A stretch of DNA of 64,000 bases. Source: Paraphaeosphaeria minitans. Taxonomy: Eukaryota; Ascomycota; Dothideomycetes; Pleosporales; Didymosphaeriaceae. The notes below the pieces were generated by a model. The model was not told the DNA's origin, did not search any database, and worked only from the letters and a program-made list of their open reading frames with translations. The DNA is taken from positions 1,426,001-1,490,000 of the forward strand of contig WJXW01000006.1 of the NCBI GenBank assembly GCA_015832175.1, read 5' to 3'. Shown here piece by piece: positions 34,893 through 44,700 of the stretch (position 1 is the first letter of the stretch; each line of letters opens with the position of its first letter). The position numbers and the translations under genes are program-made.

Positions 34893-36644
34893 ATGGACCA
34901 GTGGAATACGAACAAGCTCCCTGAGCGTCTGCCCTTCTCCAAGAAGCGCCTGCCCAAGATGGTCATATTCTCGTGCGTTGCTCTGGCAGACACAGAGGGA
35001 ACGAACCACCACCCGCTAATGGCCACAGTTACGTCCTCGACTATGTCGTTATTTTGTGGGCTTACACCGCGCATATCCCCCTGCTCACGGCCTCCCTCCT
35101 AACCATCGCAGCGTCCTCCTCGCCGTTTTCATGATTGTCGACAAGATCGAGCCCTTCCACCAGCCCTTCGCCCTCGAGAATTGGACCCTGCACTATCCGT
35201 TTGCGAAGCACGAGCGCGTGACCGTCACCATGGCCGCCGTTTACGCCGTCGGCTTCCCCATTGTCATCATCACCTTCTACACCATGGTCATTGATGGCAT
35301 ATTCTCCCACCAGACACCCCTGCCAACCGCCAGAGGGGGATTGAAGCGCCTCACCGGCCGCTACAGGCTCAAGGACAGACTTTGGGAATTGAACTGCGGC
35401 CTGCTGGGCCTCATGCTCAGCGTGGGCGCCGCCTTTACGATTACCGGTACGATGAGCCCCCACCCGGAATGCGCCCGTCACTGACATGCCGTGCAGGAGC
35501 ATTGAAGAATGCGATTGGAAAGCCCCGCCCGGACATCGTCGACCGGTATGATACCTACCACGCAAACGCCTACATCGAATGCTAATTCGGTGCAGATGCC
35601 AGATCAAGGACGAAGTATGGGAAGCGTTCAAGCGAGACTACCCCAAGGCGGCGATGGCTACATTCAAGGATTGCATGCAGTCGAACAACTACATCTTGCA
35701 GGATGGCTTCAAGAGCTTCCCGTCAGCGCACAGCAGTGGTATGGTTGGACGTCATGGCCTGTGAAGCGCAAATACTAACATTCGTAGTTGGATTCGGAGG
35801 TCTCTTCTACCTGTCCATCTATCTCGCCGCAAAGCTCCACGTCCTCGACTCGAAAGGCGAGGTTTGGAAGTCGTTCATCGTCCTCGTCCCGACGCTCGGG
35901 GCTGCGCTCATTGCCGGCAGCCGCATCATGGACGCTCGCCATCATCCGTTCGACGTTCTCTCCGGTAGCTTGATGGGTATTCTGGTCGCATGGGGCTCTT
36001 ACCGTCAATACTTTCCTCCAGTATCAGAATCGTGGCGCAAGGGCCGAGCGTATCCTATCCGAGCGTGGGGCAAAGGTCCCGCTATGCCTCCACCGACTGT
36101 AGAGGTTGCAGACGATGTACAACCACTGCGCCCTGTGCGGTCGGCAACAGACGAAGAGCAGGGGACCTCGTCAGCTATCCCGGGAGCCGATGAGCACAGC
36201 GGCAACGTGTTCCGACAGCAGATATCTCAATCGCAGAGGCGGAGGCAGGAGGAATTTGGCGGAATACAACCGAGTGACACGATGAGCTCGACGTACTCAA
36301 CCAACGTTGGTGGATACCAGGGACAGCTTCCAGCCTCCAATCCATTCGCAGAGGCCAGCCGACGTAGACAGGACAATTACGAATACTCTTCTTCCGAGGA
36401 CGACGACAACATCGAACTGCAACCCTCGTATTCTCTTTCGGGCCGACCTTTGGCGGGCCAGCGTGGGGCTAATTACGACCCTGTAGCCGGTCGCCTGACA
36501 GATACCGGATACCATCCACCCCAGGGCATCACACCCACTCCAACACCTCCTCCGGTGCGGCCGAGTGGAGATATAGCTGAAGCCAGAGGCGGACCACCCC
36601 CGCCGCCCGCGCATGCTGCAGGAACCACGGCTCAGCCGGTATAG
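34893..36644 (+). CDS. PAP2-family lipid phosphate phosphatase (Dpp1/Lpp1-like)
   Basis: Integral-membrane phosphatase acting on phosphatidate, diacylglycerol pyrophosphate or related lipids. Six exons (34893-34972, 35029-35055, 35112-35446, 35497-35545, 35596-35738, 35788-36644) give 496 aa; exon 2 is only 27 nt but is required to read SYVLDYVVIFVLLAVF in frame. The three PAP2 signatures are complete: KNAIGKPRPD (residues 151-160), PSAHSS (206-211; Ala replaces the commoner Gly), and SRxxDxxHHxxD (256-267). Multiple hydrophobic helices lie before residue 300. The C-terminal 200 residues are a disordered Ser/Gln/Pro-rich tail with an SSSEDDDNIEL acidic patch, longer than in yeast Dpp1 but common in filamentous ascomycetes. 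Specificity between Dpp1 and Lpp1 types is open. Confidence 0.93.
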
Positions 36645-37271
36645 CGGGAGGCGGCACAGGTTCAGAATAGAGGACATTCCAGCATTTGTGAGCGTGTACA
36701 GATGCATGCTATACAGCGCGTTGAACGACTATGCATAACAGGAGCCATGGACTCGGGCGTTTTGATGTTTGGACGGGATTTGTTGTAGGCAAACTGTTGA
36801 TGGTTGTCTTCTTAGCGCCGGCCATAAGCTGGTCGTTTCTGTGACGGGGGCTGGACTGGATGCAAACAACGGCGCCTTCGCATGGTGGCTTCTCTGCACC
36901 CGGAAATGTGATATTCTATCGTGCTCTTCCGCATGCTTGTGCGTACACAGTATGGTGCGCCACTTGTCTCGCCCCTGGAAGCGTGGCTGGTAAAGGGTGG
37001 CGCTTGCCGACATTGAACATTGACGTAGATCAGGCAGGGATGTGGAACGGCCGTGGTCCGACTCCCGTTGCTGTAGAGTGAACAAGGGCCATGGGCCGCG
37101 TTGCCTCTCCCCGCATGTGCCAGCGTCGCCCTTCGTCTGCCGCTCTCAACACGTTCCGCTTCTTCTTTGGCTGCCAGCAAGAAAAGCACGCGTTCGTTTG
37201 ATGCAGCAACCACATCTGGCCATGCGCCCTCTTCGCCGGGGACGGTAACAACACGACCGGCCGTCACCACC
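36645..37271. other. Intergenic gap and probable 5' leader
   Basis: 627 bp between two + strand genes. The frame of the downstream protein stays open upstream to about 37101 but without an ATG, so the last 170 bp may be leader or an extra coding exon. No repeat or RNA gene seen. Confidence 0.45.
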
Positions 37272-40200
37272 ATGTCGGCGCCCTCCAGCGAGGGTCGGCT
37301 TTCCACGTCGTCCATGCCCTCGGTCACATCCTCCATACCCGCGGTCACCTCCTCCCTACCCTCGGTGACCTCCTCGCCGACGCTGAACTCGAGATACTCT
37401 GGGGTGTACGCAGATAGTGGGGAGGGTAGCTCGTCACAACGGCCTAGCCTGGCAGACTCCAGGAGCGGAGGGCGAAGCCACGTCCAGGAGGAACCGTCGC
37501 AGCATTCTGGGCGTGCGTTGCGCGATGAGGCTGTGGGCGAGCGCGATTTTGCGCAGCGCAAGCGGAACCGCAGGTCCGGAGGCTTTCTCCTCGACTCGGC
37601 TTTCTCCAGCGGACCGCAGAGCCGACATTCACACCAGAGTGGGAATGGGAAGGATGCAAAGCGCAAGCAGTCAGACGGTCGAAGCGCTCACGGAGAGAGA
37701 CATGCAGCAACTGGCATTGCGAGCGGTTCGCCCTTGTCGCGGGAGGTCAAGATGGCCGGCGGAGCGCATGCCGCTGCCGCTGCCGAAGCAGATGGCCGGG
37801 TAGACTCTGTTGATACGGACGAGCATGCCTCAGATGGTATACACCTTGCAAAGACAAGAGCCAGGCTATCTGCGGTACCGCCGACTGCACACGATAGAGT
37901 TCAACCCGACGCTACCGCCCCGCGTCCCGCCTTCGATCCGAACCAAATCGTACACATGGCTCTGAGCCTCAACGAGAGTCGCCGACGAAACTTGAGTGCT
38001 GGCCAGCTGCTCACTCCACAGACACATGCCACATCCGGACGACGTCGGGACGGGAGTGTCAACAGTCCCAGCACTGGCAGCGGCCACTTGAGACAATATC
38101 TGAACGAGCAGCGGAGGGTGTCCCGAAACATCTCGCCTTTCAGCGACAAGTCTCCGGCGCGCCACATGTCCATGCCAGCGCAACGCAGAGCGTCCGTGTT
38201 GATACAGGGACAGCAAGGCAAAGAGCCGAGCTCGGCGACATGGCAGCGTGCGGACAAGGCTCGCGCATTCATTGAGCTGAGAGTAGAATACCTGAGGCTC
38301 CTTGAGTTCCTCCCTCCACTCAAGCCTGATTCTTCGGCGCCTGGAAACTTCGTAGTCATGGCAAATAACGTCCCAGGCAGTCCCCATGCGCAACTGACAC
38401 GCATACCCTCCCACGCGAATAAGCATCATGAGCTCGGTCGACCTTATAACCCTTTACAGGTCTTGCGTAACCGCCGAAGCAGAGCACGGGAAAGAAGGGC
38501 TTTCGAACATGCTCCAGAAGAATTTGCGGATGTGGACCAGGTTCACAAATGGGTCGACAGGGTGGAGGAAGCGGCCCAATCATTCATGTACCGCCGGCTC
38601 GATCAGGTGGCCTTGCCCAGACTTCATGAAGCTGATGCGACAGACGTCGACCCTGCAAAGTCCGCTAGACCAAGCAAGATATGGATGTTGACACCCGAAG
38701 AGCTGCTTGCAGATGCGCACTGGCTTGAACACGGCGATAACAAGACAATCGTGGAAGACCGCTATGGACGCAAAATCTTCCCCGCGAAGGAACCGCAAAA
38801 GCAAGACCTCCTATCAGCCCGCCCCAGCAAAGAGTATTCCGAGAAACGTAGAAGGAGCTGGGTCGAGGGCATAGTAGCAGAGAACCACAATACTACTGGA
38901 GATGAAAGTGAGGCTTTGAGCGAGCGTGGCCGCAAGCGAAGGTTACTGCCAAAGTTCCGTGCGGAGAGCCCCAAACATAAAAAGCACAATTGGATTGGTT
39001 CGAAACAGCAGGCTGGGAGCGATACGGACTTTTCTGATTCTGACTCTGATCTGGAGAAACGCCGCTCGAAGAAGACTCAGAAGATGGTAGAAGGAGTCGA
39101 CGAGACTGGTGCATTGAAGCTTAGGATGAAACATCTCATGGAGAGAGAAGCCAAAGAGAAGCAGACTGCGGAAACCCCTCTGTTGTTCACTCCTGACACT
39201 CCGAACAAGTGGGGCCAAGAGACGGATGACGGTCATGACGAGAAGGGTGTACGAAGCTCGTTTGAAGTGTCAGATTCTGCAAATGGGTCTGTCAAGGCCA
39301 ATCTAGCCGGGCTCAACCTCCCTCCTAAGCAGCGCAATGATCCTGAGTTGTTAAAAGACCCATCGAAAGAATACAGATCGTCGTTCGAAGAGTTCGACAG
39401 CACGGCACCGAGCACTCCGCTCTACCCGAGACATTACCCACACATCGATGGCGATACTTCACCAACAGTGAGCCGCGCGGGCTCGCACAAGAAGTCAAAG
39501 AAAAGTAAATTGGACTTTTTACGTTCTGAGGAGAGCAAAGGGAGGCACGATCAGGATCATCTCATGCCAGATTTGGCCGGCTCTGACAAGAAGCGCAGCT
39601 CTCGCCATGCTAGTGAAGGGGCTGAAGAAGGCAATGGTATTGGATCTGCGATATGGGCCGCTCCAGGTGCGGTCAAGAATTTCCTGGGACACCGCAAGAA
39701 CGACAGCGTCAACAGCCTGACGAGCCCTATCAAAGACAAAGATCGTAGAGACATGAAGGAGCCACCGTCTGCTGTGACCAGGTTCATCAAAGGCGTCAAG
39801 AACGAGGGCTCAAAGATGGGAGGCTTTATATTCCGCAAAGATGGACCAGCAGATGAATCAGATACTGACGCAGCATCCGACCACCCCGTTGCGCTCGAAT
39901 CCGAAACAGACGACGAGCTCGGCTCGCTCCGCCGCAGAAAGGCTCCCAACCTCACGCGAAGCAGTACGACCGAAACTGTAGGGAGCACCACATCCAAGAC
40001 GTCGAAGAAGGCCACCGGATACCATCTCGAACTTCCTTCCTTCCGCTCCCAGTCCAAGATCGATGAGGACAGCGCCTCAGAGCTTTCCGACAATCACATC
40101 AGCCGTCAGGCCCGCGAAACAGCTCGGAAACGCTCCCCCCGCTTCGATAAGCTGGCCCCTCCCGGCCTCGACCTCTCCCGCATCTCCTCCTCGACCCGCT

Positions 40201-41024
40201 CCCCAAGCGACGACCGCATCAGCCAACTCCTCGCCCGCCTCGGCGGCGTCGGCCATGCAGGTCTCCCCGTAACCTCGCTCGCAAAAGACCGCCTACCCCC
40301 GTCCAGCACAGACATCAACCCCATACGCAAGTCCTCCCGGCCGACCCTCGAAGGCAAGCGCCACTGGAGCATCACCGACTCCCAGAAAGACCTGCCCCGG
40401 TCCAACAGCAGCGACACCATCGAGGTCACACCCTCGGAGATCGCCCGCGTCCGCGCGCTGTACCTCTGCTCGGGCATCAAAGCCAAGGAGATCAACCGCC
40501 GCGCCCTCGAAATCCGCAATCCGCCTGCCGACTTCCTCGTCCGCGCTGCCACCTCGGCGCACAGGGACCTCTACCCCGTCGCGCGCAAGGAGGAACACGT
40601 CCTCGCGGCGCGCATCCTCACCACGGCCTTTGAATCCCGCATCGCCGCGCTGCAAAGCCTCGCCCGCAGCTTCCGCGAAGACACGGTCGTCGACCTGCAG
40701 TCTCGCATCGCGGACCTCGTGGGCAGCGCCGAGACCTCGCTCTTCGCCCGCGTCCGCGACGGCGCCGACGAGGCGCTCAGAGTCTCGAGCAAGGTGACCG
40801 CCGACGCGCCGCTCGCCGCCAAGCAGATCGCAGACGACATGGAGCACATGGTGCGCATGCGGCGGCGGCGCACGCGCTGGGCGCGCAGGGTCGGGTGGAC
40901 GCTGCTCGAGTGGGCGCTGCTCGGCTTCATGTGGTGCGCGTGGCTGGTCGTCACGCTGAGCCGCGTGGGCGCGCGCTGCGTTTTGTTCTTCTGGCACTTG
41001 CTCAGGTGGCTGCTTTGGCTGTAG
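37272..41024 (+). CDS. Large disordered protein with C-terminal membrane segment, unknown function
   Basis: Single exon, 1250 aa from the ATG at 37272; the frame extends 57 codons further upstream without ATG. I recognise no named domain. The N-terminal 300 residues are Ser/Thr/Arg-rich and probably unstructured. A conserved-looking block follows (PNQIVHMALSLNESRRRNLSAG; AFIELRVEYLRLLEFLPPL; then MLTPEELLADAHWLEHGDNK), next a long Lys/Ser/Asp linker, and a folded-looking helical C-terminal block of about 190 residues (TPSEIARVRALYLCSGIKAK onward). The protein ends with a basic cluster and one or two hydrophobic segments (TLLEWALLGFMWCAWLVVTL; CVLFFWHLLRWLLWL), suggesting tail anchoring. GC content at codon third positions is high towards the 3' end, supporting real coding. 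Likely a Pezizomycotina-conserved protein; function unassigned. Confidence 0.8.
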   Translation: MSAPSSEGRLSTSSMPSVTSSIPAVTSSLPSVTSSPTLNSRYSGVYADSGEGSSSQRPSLADSRSGGRSHVQEEPSQHSGRALRDEAVGERDFAQRKRNRRSGGFLLDSAFSSGPQSRHSHQSGNGKDAKRKQSDGRSAHGERHAATGIASGSPLSREVKMAGGAHAAAAAEADGRVDSVDTDEHASDGIHLAKTRARLSAVPPTAHDRVQPDATAPRPAFDPNQIVHMALSLNESRRRNLSAGQLLTPQTHATSGRRRDGSVNSPSTGSGHLRQYLNEQRRVSRNISPFSDKSPARHMSMPAQRRASVLIQGQQGKEPSSATWQRADKARAFIELRVEYLRLLEFLPPLKPDSSAPGNFVVMANNVPGSPHAQLTRIPSHANKHHELGRPYNPLQVLRNRRSRARERRAFEHAPEEFADVDQVHKWVDRVEEAAQSFMYRRLDQVALPRLHEADATDVDPAKSARPSKIWMLTPEELLADAHWLEHGDNKTIVEDRYGRKIFPAKEPQKQDLLSARPSKEYSEKRRRSWVEGIVAENHNTTGDESEALSERGRKRRLLPKFRAESPKHKKHNWIGSKQQAGSDTDFSDSDSDLEKRRSKKTQKMVEGVDETGALKLRMKHLMEREAKEKQTAETPLLFTPDTPNKWGQETDDGHDEKGVRSSFEVSDSANGSVKANLAGLNLPPKQRNDPELLKDPSKEYRSSFEEFDSTAPSTPLYPRHYPHIDGDTSPTVSRAGSHKKSKKSKLDFLRSEESKGRHDQDHLMPDLAGSDKKRSSRHASEGAEEGNGIGSAIWAAPGAVKNFLGHRKNDSVNSLTSPIKDKDRRDMKEPPSAVTRFIKGVKNEGSKMGGFIFRKDGPADESDTDAASDHPVALESETDDELGSLRRRKAPNLTRSSTTETVGSTTSKTSKKATGYHLELPSFRSQSKIDEDSASELSDNHISRQARETARKRSPRFDKLAPPGLDLSRISSSTRSPSDDRISQLLARLGGVGHAGLPVTSLAKDRLPPSSTDINPIRKSSRPTLEGKRHWSITDSQKDLPRSNSSDTIEVTPSEIARVRALYLCSGIKAKEINRRALEIRNPPADFLVRAATSAHRDLYPVARKEEHVLAARILTTAFESRIAALQSLARSFREDTVVDLQSRIADLVGSAETSLFARVRDGADEALRVSSKVTADAPLAAKQIADDMEHMVRMRRRRTRWARRVGWTLLEWALLGFMWCAWLVVTLSRVGARCVLFFWHLLRWLLWL

Positions 41025-41741
41025 GGCCCGTGTCATGCCTCTGTTTGTTTACCCTTCTTTGCCTGTTGTAGAGAACCCCTACCTATTCTTCTTCTTCTTC
41101 TTCTTCTTCTTCTTCTTCTTTTTTTTGGAGAGTTTTGGAGAGTTTTGGAGAGTTTGGAGTTTTGGATACTGTAGGGCCCTTCCGTTTGCGCTAGACTAGA
41201 CATACCTGTACCTACAATTCCCACGTCCCAGGTTGCCATCGTAGTAGCTAGGTACTCTACCTACAGCTCGAGTCGATGGCACGGCGTTGCTTGCTTGCGT
41301 TTGATACCACGGCATTGTGCTGCTCCTTTGGAGGATTGGCGGCGCACATTATCTTGCTTGTACAACACGGGGGGGCCAGGGTCAGGGTCAGGGCCAGCGT
41401 AGCATTGCTCTTCGCTTTCACGTTCATATAGCCATCTACAAGGTTGTAATAGGTAGTAATAGACCCATTCGTGCATCCTTCCAGGTGCCAATCAGGTGCA
41501 GGCTTTTTTCTTCTTCGTAAACAACAAGGTAATTACCCTGCCATCGAGGAATGCCATCTAGCGAGCAATACCTACCAGTTTCTGCTTACATTGTCCAAAC
41601 TTACACTCCGTCACCTACCAAGGTTTGTCATTCTTTGGTACACTTTTGCAGAAAGAAAAACGATGTTGAGTGCATCGGTCAATTTACTACAGCGCAAATT
41701 TTAGGATCCACCAGAAAATGCGTCTCTTCACACAATCAAGC
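41025..41741. other. Convergent intergenic gap with TTC microsatellite
   Basis: 717 bp between two 3' ends. A TTC run of about 11 units is at 41088-41121, followed by a triplicated GGAGAGTTTT at about 41126-41158. TAGGTA/TACCTA motifs occur near 41205-41265. No gene supported. Confidence 0.55.
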
Positions 41742-44700
41742 TCATTTCCCAAACAACCCTCTCCTAAGCCCTAAGCTCACTCCTTGCCCTCCCACAACCT
41801 TTGCTCCAACACTCTTCTTCTCCCGAAGTCCCTTCTGCTGGCCTCCACCATCTTGCCCTGACTGTCGAGCTCCGTCATTTGGCCCCTCTCGAGCATCTCC
41901 CCCTCGTACCTCTTCCTCCCTTCCCGCATCCTTCCCATCTCCCTTTGGAGACTCAGACTTATCTCTTCGTCTCCAAAAGCTCTCCTGTCCTGTTCGAGAT
42001 GAAGTCCTGGATGGCGGGCTCGCGGCGAGGAAGGAATCTCTTCGCTGGGAGTCAGCGCGCTGCTGCGTTGGGGACTGTAATCGTGCATCATCCGCTGCTG
42101 CCGGTTCTGGTACGGATAGCCAGGAGTCTGTGACTGGCGAGCGACTGCGCGGTACATCTGCTCCGGAGGCCGCTCGCGATAGTATTCTTGGTCCTCGATC
42201 CTGTTGGATTGGCGCTGGCGCTGAGCTCGGCGTCTGCTCTGAAACGTGTAACTGGAGTTGTTCGTGTCCAGATCTCGACCCAGCGTCTCCCGACTCCTCT
42301 CGCCGGTCGAGCGGTCGTGAGGCTTCCGTTGCTGCCCCCGGTATCGTTCGGATTCTCTGAACGACCTGCTCGAGACCTCGATTCCGCGACAATGATTCGG
42401 GGGCGATTGTCGCCGACGAGGCTTCGCTGAGTGGGCTGCCCGATCCTGACGCAGCGGGCGTTGGACCACGGAGGGATCTTGGGAAGTCATCAGGACGAGT
42501 TGCATCGCTTGCCCTCCTGGAAACCCTCCTTCTCGAATCCCATGTATCTCTTGAAGATCGTATGCCGTGCGCTGTTGACGGGCATCCATTGGAGTTTCCT
42601 CGCGCTCTGCCCGCCTCCTCTCCGACCTTGGATGTTTCTGGAGACGGGTTTGCACTAGTTGCCTCTCTCTCTCGCTTCTCCGTTGTGGGCGTGACTGAGC
42701 ATATCCTTGACCCCAGTCGTGCTGTACCCGACCGAGAAATTCCCGCTCGCGCCGTTGCGGAGCGCGATCGTGAGCCCTCTGCATTTGGACTTGGATGTCG
42801 TTTGACGCGGTGTCCCGCTGCCGAGATAGTTCTTGCTGCCGAGATAGTTCTTGCTGCCGAGATAGTTCTTGCTGCCGAGATAGTTCTTGCTGCCGAGATA
42901 GTTCTTGCTGCCGAGATAGTTCTTGCTGCCGAGATAGTTCTTGCTGCCGAGATAGTTCTTGCTGCCGAGATAGTTCTTGCTGCCGAGATAGTTCTTGCTG
43001 CCGAGATAGTTCTTGCTGCCGAGATAGTTCTTGCTGCCGAGATAGTTCTTGCTGCCGAGATAGTTCTTGCTGCCTCGACTGGAGAGAGTGGCTTGAAAAG
43101 TGTACTATCAGGGTTGGGCTTGAGGGCAAGGCCTGCCGCAGATATTCTTCTTGCCGCTTCAAGGGCTGAGAAGGTGCTTGCGCGCGGGATACTGGTTTTG
43201 GCGTGTATGTTTCTCTCTGTATAAGCTTTCTTGATAGAGGGTCGATCGCTCTCTTCACTGGTGCCATCTGTGATGTGTTTGCATCCAAGATCACCGTTGT
43301 CATCTCTGGGACCAATGTCGGAGACGACATATCCAAAATCTCGTCGCAAGCTCTCCACTGCTTGTGGCGCTTGACTGACTTGTGCGGCTGAGCTTCCACG
43401 TTGCTCTTCTGCATTTCGTTCCTGCGTCCAACCTGCACCACGACTTGCGCCTGTTTTGGTTGGCAGGCATTCAACTTTGCTGCTTTGCGTCGAAGGAGTT
43501 TCCTGATCCCACATCCCTGAAGTCCTGCTCCTAGTACGGCCACATTGCGGCGGATCTTCCCTTTGCGGCCCGCGTTGAGCACCCCAGCGGACAGGCTCTG
43601 GCCTTGCAGCCGCTTGCGGAATTGCCGACGGGCGAGTGTGCTGTTTGTCAGTTGGCGCCCGACAAACAGGTGTAAGCGCCTCATGCCTAGGAGTGGCCTT
43701 CTCTTGGTCACGAAGATCTTTTTGCGCTTGAGGTTGATAGCGCACGGGTTCCGGCGCCTGGCCACGAAGGGGTCGCACACTAACTTCGTTGCGAGAGGCG
43801 TAGTCCTTCCTGGGAGGAGGCTGCCTGTGGGCTCGTGGAGGTTTCGAATAGGCATATTGTCGAACAGGCGCTGCTCGTGATCTAGAATAGGAGTCTCGTC
43901 GGTCGGGAAGCGGGTGTGGGAGTCTTGGGTGATAATTGTCCTTCCTGGTGAATACTGGCGCTTGTCGGGGAGGAGAGGAGTAGACGGCGACGAGTGGGGC
44001 AACTTCTCTTGCGAAGAAGATGGGCCGTCTTGTGGGCGCAGTTTCATACCTTCTTGGCCTTTGTAGCGTTCCCCCAGGATATCCTGGTGCGTATCCTGGT
44101 GCCGCGGGTCGAAAGGGCCGGATTGATTCCCGGTCCCTTTGTGCTGGTGGTTTAAGTGAGTATTCACGTTGAACATGCGAAAGCGGCTGGGGTTCAGCTT
44201 TGGGTTTGCTGCCAAATCCAAAAAAGCCTCGTTTCGGCTTAGCAGCTGGCTGCTCTTTAGGTTTGGGAGGCGGTGTCTGCATGTCTGGTTTGGTCCATGT
44301 TGGGGTATCTCGAACTGGATACTCAGGGGCCGGAGGTCTTTGTTGGTCTGGCGGAAGGTTTACACCATAGACGGACTTTCTAGCCTTGCGCTTGCGACCA
44401 GCAGGCAAAATCTTCCTCGGTGCAAAATCTGTGGGAGGGGCAAAGATACCTGGAGCCGCCGAACTAGGTTTCCTTTGCTTTTCCGTAGGCACAGTCAGCA
44501 CGCGAGGTATCATGCTTCGCCGTCTTTCCGGCGTAGTAGTTGCCACGCGCCCTATCGGCGGTGCAAGTGACTGCGGGTCTCGAGATATATTGGCCATAGG
44601 TGGCCCATCAGGCCTTCTAGGCTCCTTCTCTGGTAGTTCCTTATCAGGAAGGGTGGGTCGTTCCGCAATGCGTGTCACTGGTGCAGCTAAAGTCTCGTGC

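Noticed and set aside
40293..41036. 247-codon minus-strand frame
   Set aside because: Antisense to the GC-rich 3' end of the large plus-strand gene; open because of high third-position GC in the real gene.
41777..44221. 814-codon minus-strand frame as an independent gene
   Set aside because: It lies wholly within the giant gene on the same strand and its first half has no protein-like character. It is kept only as a possible alternative reading frame for the giant gene's C-terminus.
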